Assembly (NCBI RefSeq): GCF_001635455.1
Contig: NZ_LWEH01000298.1
Location: 1 to 40,489, forward strand
DNA: 40,489 nucleotides
Direction: 5' to 3'
From: Vibrio sp. HI00D65
GTDB lineage: Bacteria > Pseudomonadota > Gammaproteobacteria > Enterobacterales > Vibrionaceae
Shown here: in pieces, positions 16,475 through 24,279 of the stretch
Position numbering within the stretch: position 1 is the stretch's first letter
Layout: each line of letters begins with the position of its first letter
Translations under genes and position numbers: made by a program
Notes under the pieces: model-generated
The model's input: only the letters and a program-made list of their open reading frames with translations
Databases searched by the model: none
What the model was told of the DNA's origin: nothing

Positions 16475-18976
16475 ATGTCAAAAAACACACCGATGTCAGA
16501 AAACACGACAGCTACCAATAACGTTGATCCTTTTGCCGATCGAGAGTCGAAGAATTACGACAATCCAGTACCAAGCCGAGAGTTCATTTTATCGTTTCTA
16601 ACAGAAGCGAATATTCCAATGAACCGCAATGACCTATTCGAAGCGCTTGGCCTTGCTGGAGAAGAACAATATGAAGGGCTACGTCGTCGTTTACGTGCTA
16701 TGGAGCGTGATGGACAGCTTGTCTTCACTCGTCGCCAATGCTATGCGCTGCCTGAAAAATTGGAGCTAGTAAAAGGTTATGTGATTGGTCACAAAGACGG
16801 TCATGGCTGGGTTCGCCCTGATGGCAGCAAAGGCAAGGATGACGATATTCTACTGCCGCACCATCAGATGAAAACCATCATGCACGGTGACTACGTTCTG
16901 GCTCAGCCAACGGACAACAGCAAGCGTGGCCGTCGTGAAGGTCGTTTAGTTCGCGTGCTTGAAGAACGTACTACACCAATCGTCGGTCGTTTCTTCTTAG
17001 AGTATGGTCACTCTTATGTGGTTGCTGACGACTCACGTATCAGTCATGACATTCTCATCCCAACCGAGCATAAAGGCGGAGCTCGAATGGGTAATGTAGT
17101 TGTGATTGAAATTACGGACCGTGGCGGTCGCTCTCGTAACATGATGGGTAAGGTTACTGAAGTACTTGGTGAAAACATGGCTCCGGGCATGGAAACCAAG
17201 ATCGCGATTCATACCCACCAGATCCCAAATGAGTGGCCAGAAGCTGTTGATAAACAAATTGCTAATTTGGGTGAGCATGTACCTGAAGAAGCGAAAGAGG
17301 GGCGTGTTGACCTGCGTAAATTGCCATTGGTAACAATCGATGGTGAAGATGCACGTGACTTCGATGATGCGGTTTATTGTGAAGCGAAGAAAGGTGGTGG
17401 CTGGCGCCTATGGGTAGCGATTGCAGATGTTAGCTACTACGTTCGTCCTGATACTGCGTTAGACAAAGAAGCGATCAATCGTGGTAACTCGGTTTACTTC
17501 CCATCGCAAGTTGTACCAATGTTGCCAGAAGTGCTTTCTAATGGCCTATGTTCATTGAACCCTCAAGTAGACCGTTTGTGTATGGTGTGTGAGATGACTA
17601 TCTCAGACAAAGGTAAACTGTCTGGTTACAAGCACTATGAAGCGGTAATGAACTCTCATGCTCGTCTTACTTATAACAAAGTAGGCGCAATCCTAGATGG
17701 CAACGAAGAACTTCGTGAGCGTTACGTTCAAGAAGTGCCGCATCTAGAAGAGCTACACAGAATGTACAAAGTACTGAAGCAGACTCGTGACGAGCGTGGC
17801 GCGATTGAGTTTGAAACGGTAGAGACTAAGTTTATTTTCAATGCGGATCGTAAGATTGACCGTATTGAACCCGTTGTGCGTAACGATGCACACAAGATCA
17901 TCGAAGAGTGTATGATTCTGGCGAACATCGCGTCTGCATCTTTGGTGGAGAAAGCGAAAGAACCATCGTTGTACCGTATTCACGAAACTCCAGGTGAAGA
18001 GCGCTTAGCAGGCTTTAAAGACTTCCTAAGTGAGCTTGGCTTATCGCTAGATGGCGGTTTGTCTCCGTCACCAACGGATTACGCAAAACTAATGCAGCAA
18101 ATTAACGAGCGTGAAGATCGCGAGTTAATTCAAACCATGCTGCTACGCTCAATGAAGCAAGCGGTATACAACGCCGATAACGTAGGTCACTTTGGTCTGG
18201 CGCTAAAACGCTATGCTCACTTTACCTCGCCGATTCGTCGTTATCCTGACTTGCTTCTGCACCGTGCGATTAAGTACCTTATTGCGAAAGAAGAGGGTCG
18301 TAACAGCGAACGTTGGACACCAACCGGCGGTTACCACTACACTTTCGATGAAATGGACTTCTACGGCGAGCAGTGTTCAATGACTGAGCGTCGTGCCGAT
18401 GACGCCACTCGTGAAGTGAACGACTGGCTGAAATGTGAATACATGCAAGACCACGTCGGTGAAGTGATGGACGGTGTGATTGCCAACGTAACGGGCTTTG
18501 GCTTCTTTGTGCGTCTAACTGAGCTGCACATTGATGGTCTGGTACACATCTCAGCGTTAGCGAACGATTACTACCAATTTGATGCTGTTGGTCAGCGCTT
18601 GGTGGGTGAAAGCTCTGGCAACATCTACCGCTTGGGTGATTCGGTTAAAGTGAAGGTTTCTGCGGTTAACCTAGAAACTCGCCAAATTGATTTTGATTTG
18701 GAAGACACTGCTCGTCAGCCTCGTGGCAAAGGTAAAACAGCCAAGAAGCGTGCTGCTGAAGCAATGAAAAAGGCGAAAAGTAAGAAACGCGCCGCAGTGA
18801 AGAGCAACAAACCGGGTGTCGCAGCTAAGCCATTAGTTGAGCCAACTAAGCGACCAGATGGTAGTTCAGAAGCTTCTGCGAAAAAGAAAAAATCGCGTAA
18901 TAAGACCGGTGCAGCAAAAGCTCGAGCGAAGAAAAAGCGCTCAGCAACGCGCAAGGCAAGGGCGGACAAGTCTTAG
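16475..18976 (+). CDS. rnr: ribonuclease R
   Basis: RNase R is a processive 3'-5' exoribonuclease that degrades structured RNA, including rRNA fragments and trans-translation targets. The 833-residue protein has an N-terminal winged-helix segment (about 35-95), cold-shock domains (about 100-250) and the RNB catalytic domain from about 270 to 620, with the acidic motif GEDARDFDDAVYCE (290-303). An S1 domain follows (about 655-740). The C-terminal 80 residues are very rich in Lys, Arg and Ala, which is the RNA-binding tail of the family. Two in-frame ATGs (16475 and 16493) are possible, and neither has a strong ribosome binding site. It is followed by rlmB, as in E. coli. Confidence 0.96.
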   Translation: MSKNTPMSENTTATNNVDPFADRESKNYDNPVPSREFILSFLTEANIPMNRNDLFEALGLAGEEQYEGLRRRLRAMERDGQLVFTRRQCYALPEKLELVKGYVIGHKDGHGWVRPDGSKGKDDDILLPHHQMKTIMHGDYVLAQPTDNSKRGRREGRLVRVLEERTTPIVGRFFLEYGHSYVVADDSRISHDILIPTEHKGGARMGNVVVIEITDRGGRSRNMMGKVTEVLGENMAPGMETKIAIHTHQIPNEWPEAVDKQIANLGEHVPEEAKEGRVDLRKLPLVTIDGEDARDFDDAVYCEAKKGGGWRLWVAIADVSYYVRPDTALDKEAINRGNSVYFPSQVVPMLPEVLSNGLCSLNPQVDRLCMVCEMTISDKGKLSGYKHYEAVMNSHARLTYNKVGAILDGNEELRERYVQEVPHLEELHRMYKVLKQTRDERGAIEFETVETKFIFNADRKIDRIEPVVRNDAHKIIEECMILANIASASLVEKAKEPSLYRIHETPGEERLAGFKDFLSELGLSLDGGLSPSPTDYAKLMQQINEREDRELIQTMLLRSMKQAVYNADNVGHFGLALKRYAHFTSPIRRYPDLLLHRAIKYLIAKEEGRNSERWTPTGGYHYTFDEMDFYGEQCSMTERRADDATREVNDWLKCEYMQDHVGEVMDGVIANVTGFGFFVRLTELHIDGLVHISALANDYYQFDAVGQRLVGESSGNIYRLGDSVKVKVSAVNLETRQIDFDLEDTARQPRGKGKTAKKRAAEAMKKAKSKKRAAVKSNKPGVAAKPLVEPTKRPDGSSEASAKKKKSRNKTGAAKARAKKKRSATRKARADKS

Positions 18977-19009
18977 GACATTGCCAAGCGTTAACAACGA
19001 ATGTAATGC

Positions 19010-19040
19010 GAGAGTATCGGGCGTGAAACGCATACTCTCG
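19010..19040 (+). other. strong intercistronic hairpin between rnr and rlmB
   Basis: The 9-bp stem CGAGAGTAT / ATACTCTCG encloses, after a 3-nt bulge, the second stem GCGT/ACGC with a GAA loop. There is no T-run, so this is not a classic terminator. It may protect or process the rnr-rlmB transcript. Confidence 0.6.
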
Positions 19041-19114
19041 AAATAAACAACGCAGAGCTGAATGCATTGGAGTTAGTGACATTCATCTCTGAGCAATAAG
19101 AGTAATTTGAGACA

Positions 19115-19855
19115 ATGAGTAACGAATTTATTTACGGTATTCACGCGGTGAAAGCCGTATTAGAAAAAGATCCAGCACGCTTCATTGAAGCGTATGTGCT
19201 GAAAGGTCGTCAAGACGAGCGCCTTTTGCCACTACTGAATCAGCTACAGCAGTTTGGTGTATCTATTCAACAGATGGGCCGTAAGCCGCTGGATGACAAA
19301 GCACAAGGTGCAAACCACCAAGGCATAATCGCTAAGGTGAAGCCTGCTAAGCAGCTTAACGAAACTCACCTAGACGATATCTTAGCTCAACACGAACAGC
19401 CATTGCTGTTGGTTCTCGATGGCGTAACAGACCCTCATAACCTAGGTGCTTGTCTGCGTAATGCGGATGCAGCTGGTGTTGCTGCGGTTATTGTGCCTAA
19501 AGACCGCTCTTCGCCGTTAACAGCAACGGTTAGTAAGGTTGCATGTGGTGCTGCTGAAACAGTTCCTCTAGTACGTGTAACCAACCTAGCTCGTACAATG
19601 CGTGCTTTGCAAGAACAAGGTGTATGGTTTGTCGGTACTGCGGGCGAAGCGACGCACGACATCTACCAAGCGAAGCTGACCGGCCCTCTAGCAGTAGTAA
19701 TGGGTGCAGAAGGTGACGGTATGCGTCGTCTAACGCGTGAAACCTGCGATGACCTCATTAAGATTCCGATGGCTGGTAGCGTATCAAGCCTGAACGTGTC
19801 TGTGGCTTCTGGTATTTGTCTGTTTGAAGCGGTACGTCAGCGTCTAGCTCAGTAA
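19115..19855 (+). CDS. rlmB: 23S rRNA Gm2251 2'-O-methyltransferase RlmB
   Basis: RlmB methylates the ribose of G2251 in the P-loop of 23S rRNA using SAM. The 246-residue protein has the N-terminal substrate-binding domain (IYGIHAVKAVLEKDP) and a SPOUT knot domain with all three motifs: DPHNLGACLRNADAAGV (about 108-124), VVMGAEGDGMRRLTR and IPMAGSVSSLNVSVASGICLFE near the C-terminus. It lies 138 bp after rnr with a strong hairpin between them and is followed by a terminator. Confidence 0.96.
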   Translation: MSNEFIYGIHAVKAVLEKDPARFIEAYVLKGRQDERLLPLLNQLQQFGVSIQQMGRKPLDDKAQGANHQGIIAKVKPAKQLNETHLDDILAQHEQPLLLVLDGVTDPHNLGACLRNADAAGVAAVIVPKDRSSPLTATVSKVACGAAETVPLVRVTNLARTMRALQEQGVWFVGTAGEATHDIYQAKLTGPLAVVMGAEGDGMRRLTRETCDDLIKIPMAGSVSSLNVSVASGICLFEAVRQRLAQ

Positions 19856-19892
19856 CCTTTAAAGAGACACTGGCTTAAGTCTATGAACTTAT

Positions 19893-19927
19893 TAACGCTC
19901 ACCACTTGCTGGTGGGCGTTTGTTTTT
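19893..19927 (+). terminator. terminator after rlmB
   Basis: The 11-bp stem AACGCTCACCA / TGGTGGGCGTT has one T-G pair and a 5-nt loop. TTGTTTTT follows. Confidence 0.85.
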
Positions 19928-19967
19928 AGGCTGCTATGCAAGAACGAGTTGGTTTGTCAGATGGCAA

Positions 19968-20230
19968 GGGGCTGTTGCTCTTTAGTGGTTGAAGTTTGTT
20001 CGAGATAAAATCGTTTTAGGCGCGGCGAAGAGTATGTAGCTCATCATTCTAAGCAAATATTCTTCAACAAAGCATAAAACGATTTTAGCCGAACCCTTCG
20101 GGCAGCCTTTGTGGTTCATTTCTACTGCGTTATCGGCTTTTTATGTAGGCTAGCTACACGTCAAAGCCTTTGTCTTGTATAAATTTCCCACAAAGAGCAG
20201 CAAAAGCCAGCTCGAAAGATTAACAGCCCC
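19968..20230. repeat. 263-bp palindromic non-coding element with terminal inverted repeats
   Basis: The ends are GGGGCTGTTG-CTCTTT and AAAGATTAACAGCCCC, which pair at 14 of 16 positions. Inside lie more nested pairs: AAAATCGTTTTA with TAAAACGATTTT, GAAGAGTAT with ATATTCTTC, CTTTGTGG with CCACAAAG, and the small hairpin CCGAA-CCC-TTCGG. There is no convincing ORF. The build is that of a small non-autonomous mobile repeat or a large structured RNA. It lies between the rlmB terminator and the rpsF promoter. I did not see a second copy in this window, and I cannot count copies elsewhere. Confidence 0.65.
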
Positions 20231-20274
20231 TAAATGGCGAAAGAAAAACTGTTTCATTATTCGCCAAATACCAC

Positions 20275-20301
20275 TTGCCAATACAGGGTTCTTTCTATAA
20301 T
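20275..20301 (+). promoter_or_regulatory. promoter of the rpsF-rpsR-rplI operon
   Basis: A perfect TATAAT at 20296-20301 is preceded by TTGCCA at 20275-20280, with a 15-bp spacer (16 if read one base earlier). It lies about 100 bases before rpsF, leaving a leader long enough for the structure at 20319-20363. Confidence 0.65.
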
Positions 20302-20318
20302 ATTTGCCGTCCTTAAAA

Positions 20319-20363
20319 CTCGGTCATTTATCTTTAGTTCCTTGCTTCCTCTGGACGACCGAG
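20319..20363 (+). promoter_or_regulatory. structured leader of rpsF, candidate S6:S18 autoregulatory element
   Basis: A 7-bp stem, CTCGGTC (20319-20325) with GACCGAG (20357-20363), closes a 31-nt loop with a short inner TCC/GGA pairing. Bacterial rpsF leaders commonly carry a stem with a CCG-containing internal loop that binds the S6:S18 pair and represses translation. Here CCG lies in the closing stem (GACCGAG). Position and structure fit, but I cannot align it to the family model. Confidence 0.5.
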
Positions 20364-20401
20364 CCATTCGTGGAAGCTAATAATCCGTAAGGAGCAACCA
20401 A

Positions 20402-20791
20402 ATGCGTCATTACGAAATCGTATTCATGGTTCACCCTGATCAAAGCGAGCAAGTTGCTGGCATGATCGAGCGTTACACTGGTTCTATCACTGAAGCTGGC
20501 GGTACTATCCACCGTCTAGAAGACTGGGGTCGTCGTCAAATGGCTTACCCAATCAACAAGCTTCACAAAGCTCACTACGTTCTTATGAACGTTGAAGCTG
20601 GTCAAGAAGTGATTGACGAGCTAGAAACTGCTTTCCGTTTCAACGATGCAGTTCTACGTAACATGATCATGCGCACTAAAGGCGCTGTGACTGAGCAATC
20701 TATTATGCTTAAGCAAAAAGAAGAGCGTGCAGAGCGTGCTCCTCGTCGCGAAGAGCGTACAGAAGCTAAACCAGAAGCAGCTGCTGAGTAA
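20402..20791 (+). CDS. rpsF: 30S ribosomal protein S6
   Basis: S6 binds with S18 to the central domain (platform) of 16S rRNA. The 129-residue protein has the full ferredoxin-like S6 fold (MRHYEIVFMVHPDQSEQV at the N-terminus, the RRQMAYPINKLHKAHYVLMN segment) and a charged Glu/Arg tail of about 30 residues. AAGGAG precedes the ATG by 8 bases. Codon use is strongly biased, as in other ribosomal genes. In E. coli priB lies between rpsF and rpsR, but here the 109-bp gap to rpsR is too short for it. Confidence 0.98.
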   Translation: MRHYEIVFMVHPDQSEQVAGMIERYTGSITEAGGTIHRLEDWGRRQMAYPINKLHKAHYVLMNVEAGQEVIDELETAFRFNDAVLRNMIMRTKGAVTEQSIMLKQKEERAERAPRREERTEAKPEAAAE

Positions 20792-20900
20792 TTCTTTTTT
20801 GGCTTAATGCCTTAAAAAATTCTCAACTTGTTTTAAGTCTTTCACCACTTCCTAAGTTTTGAAAGACTGCATTATTAAATTTAAGATCAGGAGATAGCCC

Positions 20901-21128
20901 ATGGCTCGTTTCTTCCGTCGTCGTAAATTCTGCCGTTTCACTGCAGAAGGCGTACAAGAGATTGACTACAAAGACGTAGCAACTCTTAAAAACTACATCA
21001 CTGAAGCTGGTAAAATCGTTCCTAGCCGTATCACTGGTACAAGCGCTAAGTACCAGCGTCAACTAGCTCGCGCTATCAAGCGTTCTCGTTACCTAGCTCT
21101 ACTACCGTACACTGACAAGCATCAGTAA
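20901..21128 (+). CDS. rpsR: 30S ribosomal protein S18
   Basis: S18 partners S6 on the 30S platform. The 75-residue protein starts MARFFRRRKFCRFTAEG and ends with RAIKRSRYLALLPYTDKHQ, which is typical over its whole length. AGGAGAT lies 6-7 bases upstream of the ATG. A single cysteine (C11) matches the common form. Confidence 0.98.
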   Translation: MARFFRRRKFCRFTAEGVQEIDYKDVATLKNYITEAGKIVPSRITGTSAKYQRQLARAIKRSRYLALLPYTDKHQ

Positions 21129-21166
21129 TCGGTAATAGTTAATAATAGTTTAAGAGGACTAAGATA

Positions 21167-21619
21167 ATGCAAGTTATTCTACTTGATAAGATCGGTAACC
21201 TAGGTGGCCTTGGCGACCAAGTAAACGTTAAATCTGGTTACGCTCGTAACTTCCTTATCCCACAGGGTAAAGCAGTTATGGCAACTAAAGGTAACGTTGA
21301 GATGTTCGAAACTCGTCGTGCTGAACTAGAAGCTAAAGTTGCTGAGCAACTAGCTGCTGCTGAAGCTCGTGCAGAGAAAGTTAACGCTCTAGAAGGCGTT
21401 TCTATCGCTTCTAAAGCTGGTGACGAAGGTAAACTATTCGGTTCTATCGGTACTCGTGACATCGCTGACGCTATCACAGCGGCAGGTGTTGAAGTAGCTA
21501 AGAGCGAAGTACGCCTACCTGAAGGCGCTCTACGTAACATCGGCGAATTCGAAGTAAGCATCCAACTTCACTCTGAAGTTTTTGCTACTGCGAACATCGC
21601 TATCGTTGCAGCTGAGTAA
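21167..21619 (+). CDS. rplI: 50S ribosomal protein L9
   Basis: L9 is an elongated protein at the base of the L1 stalk. It binds 23S rRNA and helps maintain reading frame. The 150-residue protein has the N-terminal domain MQVILLDKIGNLGGLGDQVNVKSGYARNFLIP, the long connecting helix rich in Ala and Glu (about 45-75) and the C-terminal RNA-binding domain (FGSIGTRDIADAI onward). GAGGA precedes the start. It closes the rpsF operon before a strong terminator. Confidence 0.98.
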   Translation: MQVILLDKIGNLGGLGDQVNVKSGYARNFLIPQGKAVMATKGNVEMFETRRAELEAKVAEQLAAAEARAEKVNALEGVSIASKAGDEGKLFGSIGTRDIADAITAAGVEVAKSEVRLPEGALRNIGEFEVSIQLHSEVFATANIAIVAAE

Positions 21620-21658
21620 TTTCAGTACCAAGACGAATTCTTTCTTTATGAAAGTTTT

Positions 21659-21687
21659 AAACACCAGCTTCGGCTGGTGTTTTTTTA
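21659..21687 (+). terminator. terminator of the rpsF operon
   Basis: The 10-bp stem AAACACCAGC / GCTGGTGTTT has a stable TTCG tetraloop and a long T-run. Confidence 0.95.
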
Positions 21688-21812
21688 TGTCTGACTTTCC
21701 TGACTGAAGATAATTAGCCAAGATATTGAATGTTGCGAATCATAGTTGTTAAAGAGCCATTATTGGCAAAAGTTTTTGACAACCCCTGCCTCAAGCTATT
21801 TTGTTGAGAGTG

Positions 21813-22697
21813 CTAGAATGTGAATAATAGGCTGATGGACATGACAGAGTCCTCTTGGCTTAATCCTTCCGGAACCTTGTCGTGGTATTGACGAGAATGA
21901 GCAATTTTCAGTGCTATGTTGTCAGTAATATTATTGATTACTTCTAAATCGGTATCAAAATTCAAGTTACTGTGGCCAGACACCAATGTTATATCGGCTT
22001 TGAGTTGTAAGTTTGGTAAAACTTGCCATGACGTCTTCACGTTGCTCCGGAAAATTGCTTCTTCAACGACCTCTGGGAAGATGAGGTCATCATCGTCGAT
22101 CTCATCTAGGTTTGGTTCTTGGTAACGAAAACCCGGTCCCACTTCGACTTCCAATACAAACTCTTCGGTATTTGAAAACTGGTAACCCAGACCGCTCGAA
22201 ACGGTGTAGTCCTTAAAATAAGCACTGTAGCGTGAATCGACACCTTTGAAACTGCCGTAAAGATAGGTTTTAGGGCTTAACTTGTAGTCACTCTGAGCCG
22301 TGTAAGTCGATTGCCTTTTATCTTCTTCGCCATCTTTATAGAGGTTGTAGTATTTCCATTCGCCACTGGTTCTGTGGCGGCCAGCCGTGTATTCACCGTT
22401 TAGGCGTGCGTTTAGAGAGCGTGAATCGGAATTACCAGTATGCGACTGATATCCAAACTCAACTTCAGTTTTTAGTGGGCTTGGCAGCTCGGTGTCACTC
22501 GTACCACTTGGGGCGATATCCATATCTTTGTCTTCTGGTGCTGGTGCAACGACGATCGGCTCAGCAGTAGGTTCTGGTACTACTATCGAGTCGAGGATTA
22601 CATCAACATCGGTTTTAGCATCAGCAGCTAAAGCCATCGGAGCGCTCAGGAGACCAGTACATAGAATACCAGTGCTCAGAGCCAATAGTTTGGACAC
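21813..22697 (-). CDS. DUF481 family outer-membrane protein
   Basis: This is a predicted outer-membrane beta-barrel of the DUF481 (YdiY, 'salt-induced') family. I placed the start at a GTG (22697) because GAGG lies about 6 bases upstream and the product begins with a signal peptide (SKLLALSTGILCTGLLSAPMALAADA). The open frame extends 35 codons further upstream without support. After an acidic, proline-rich linker come alternating strands with aromatic girdles (VEFGYQSHTGNSDSRSLN, GEWKYYNLYKDG, TYLYGSFKGVDSRYSAYFKDY, SSGLGYQF) and a terminal beta-signal ending in LLFTF. The 294-residue length fits. It is divergent from dnaB. No specific substrate is known for the family. Confidence 0.85.
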   Translation of the reverse strand: MSKLLALSTGILCTGLLSAPMALAADAKTDVDVILDSIVVPEPTAEPIVVAPAPEDKDMDIAPSGTSDTELPSPLKTEVEFGYQSHTGNSDSRSLNARLNGEYTAGRHRTSGEWKYYNLYKDGEEDKRQSTYTAQSDYKLSPKTYLYGSFKGVDSRYSAYFKDYTVSSGLGYQFSNTEEFVLEVEVGPGFRYQEPNLDEIDDDDLIFPEVVEEAIFRSNVKTSWQVLPNLQLKADITLVSGHSNLNFDTDLEVINNITDNIALKIAHSRQYHDKVPEGLSQEDSVMSISLLFTF

Positions 22698-22832
22698 GCA
22701 TACCTCAGTTATACAGTGAACGAATGGCGAGATCGTAATGCTAGCCTTGGTTAATTTCGTCAGCAATAAGTAAATTCTTCCTACATAATAAAACAAACTC
22801 ATAGGAACGCATTACAAATGAGTGTTCTTGGG

Positions 22833-22838
22833 TATAAT
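22833..22838 (+). promoter_or_regulatory. -10 box upstream of dnaB
   Basis: TATAAT lies 34 bases before the proposed dnaB start. The -35 match (CATTAC, 17 bp upstream) is weak. Confidence 0.45.
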
Positions 22839-22872
22839 GAACGATCATTATTAGTTATTGAGTGTAGTCATA

Positions 22873-24264
22873 GTGGATACCAAAAGTCAGAAATCAGCCA
22901 AAGATCAGGTGGACGCCATTAAGGTCCCGCCACATTCATTAGAAGCTGAGCAATCTGTTATTGGCGGTTTGTTATTAGATAACGAACGCTGGGATACGGT
23001 TGCTGAAAAGGTTGTGGCCAAAGACTTTTATAGCCGTCCTCACCGTCTGATCTTTGAAGCGGTAAAAGATATCCTTGAAGAAAGCTCTCCTCTGGATCTT
23101 ATTACACTCTCAGAACACTTAGAGCTGCGTGAGCAACTTGAAGAAGTGGGTGGCTTTGCCTACCTTGCTGACCTAGCTAAGAACACGCCAAGTGCGGCTA
23201 ACATTAACGCTTATGCGGATATCGTAGCTCAGCGTGCATTGGTGCGTAGCCTGATTGGTGTGGCGAATGAGATTGCTGATTCTGGTTACGATCCACAAGG
23301 TCGTACATCAGAAGACCTGCTCGACCTTGCTGAAAGTAAAGTATTCGCGATTGCCGAAGGTCGCGCGAGTGAAAACGAAGGCCCGCAAAACGTAGATAGT
23401 ATTCTTGAGAAGACGCTAGAGCGTATCGAAATCCTATACAAAACTCCGCAAGACGGTGTGACAGGTGTCGATACCGGCTTTAATGACCTCAACAAGAAAA
23501 CGGCAGGTCTACAAGGCTCTGATTTAATCATTGTGGCGGCACGTCCATCGATGGGTAAAACCACATTTGCGATGAACTTGTGTGAAAACGCGGCGATGAA
23601 ACAAGACAAGCCAGTGCTTATCTTCTCGCTAGAGATGCCGGGCGAACAGCTGATGATGCGTATGCTTGCATCTCTGTCTCGCGTGGACCAAACCAAAATT
23701 CGTACCGGTCAACTTGATGACGAAGACTGGGCTCGTATCTCTTCGACCATGGGTATCCTCATGGATAAGAAGAACATGTACATTGATGACAGCTCAGGCC
23801 TAACGCCAACCGAAGTACGTTCTCGTGCGCGTCGTATTGCTCGTGAGCATGATGGCCTTTCAATGATCATGATCGACTACCTTCAACTGATGCGTGTACC
23901 TTCACTATCTGATAATCGTACTCTTGAGATCGCCGAGATTTCACGTTCCCTTAAAGCGCTAGCGAAAGAGTTGAACGTTCCAGTTGTGGCACTTTCTCAG
24001 CTTAACCGTTCCCTAGAGCAACGTGCCGATAAACGCCCTGTTAACTCGGACTTGCGTGAATCGGGCTCGATTGAGCAAGATGCCGACTTAATCATGTTTA
24101 TCTACCGTGATGAAGTGTATAACCCAGACAGCTCACTGAAGGGGATCGCTGAGATCATTATCGGTAAGCAACGTAACGGCCCGATCGGTTCGGTCCGTCT
24201 GACATTCCAAGGGCAACACTCCCGTTTCGATAACTATGCAGGTCCTGCATTTGATGACGAGTAA
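22873..24264 (+). CDS. dnaB: replicative DNA helicase DnaB
   Basis: DnaB is the hexameric 5'-3' helicase at the replication fork, loaded by DnaC-type or DciA loaders and bound to DnaG and tau. The start is uncertain. A GTG at 22873 (product MDTKSQKSAKD...) has a weak GAGTG eight bases upstream, while a TTG at 22858 in the same frame adds five residues. From KVPPHSLEAEQSVIGGLLLDNERWD onward the protein follows E. coli DnaB closely. The Walker A ARPSMGKTT lies near residue 225, the Walker B segment is MIMIDYLQLMRV, and the arginine-finger region is SDLRESGSIEQDADLI. No intein is present. It lies 15 bp or less from alr and is probably co-transcribed with it, as in other gammaproteobacteria where dnaB and alr adjoin. 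Confidence 0.95.
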   Translation: MDTKSQKSAKDQVDAIKVPPHSLEAEQSVIGGLLLDNERWDTVAEKVVAKDFYSRPHRLIFEAVKDILEESSPLDLITLSEHLELREQLEEVGGFAYLADLAKNTPSAANINAYADIVAQRALVRSLIGVANEIADSGYDPQGRTSEDLLDLAESKVFAIAEGRASENEGPQNVDSILEKTLERIEILYKTPQDGVTGVDTGFNDLNKKTAGLQGSDLIIVAARPSMGKTTFAMNLCENAAMKQDKPVLIFSLEMPGEQLMMRMLASLSRVDQTKIRTGQLDDEDWARISSTMGILMDKKNMYIDDSSGLTPTEVRSRARRIAREHDGLSMIMIDYLQLMRVPSLSDNRTLEIAEISRSLKALAKELNVPVVALSQLNRSLEQRADKRPVNSDLRESGSIEQDADLIMFIYRDEVYNPDSSLKGIAEIIIGKQRNGPIGSVRLTFQGQHSRFDNYAGPAFDDE

Positions 24265-24279
24265 TTGCTAATGACGTAT

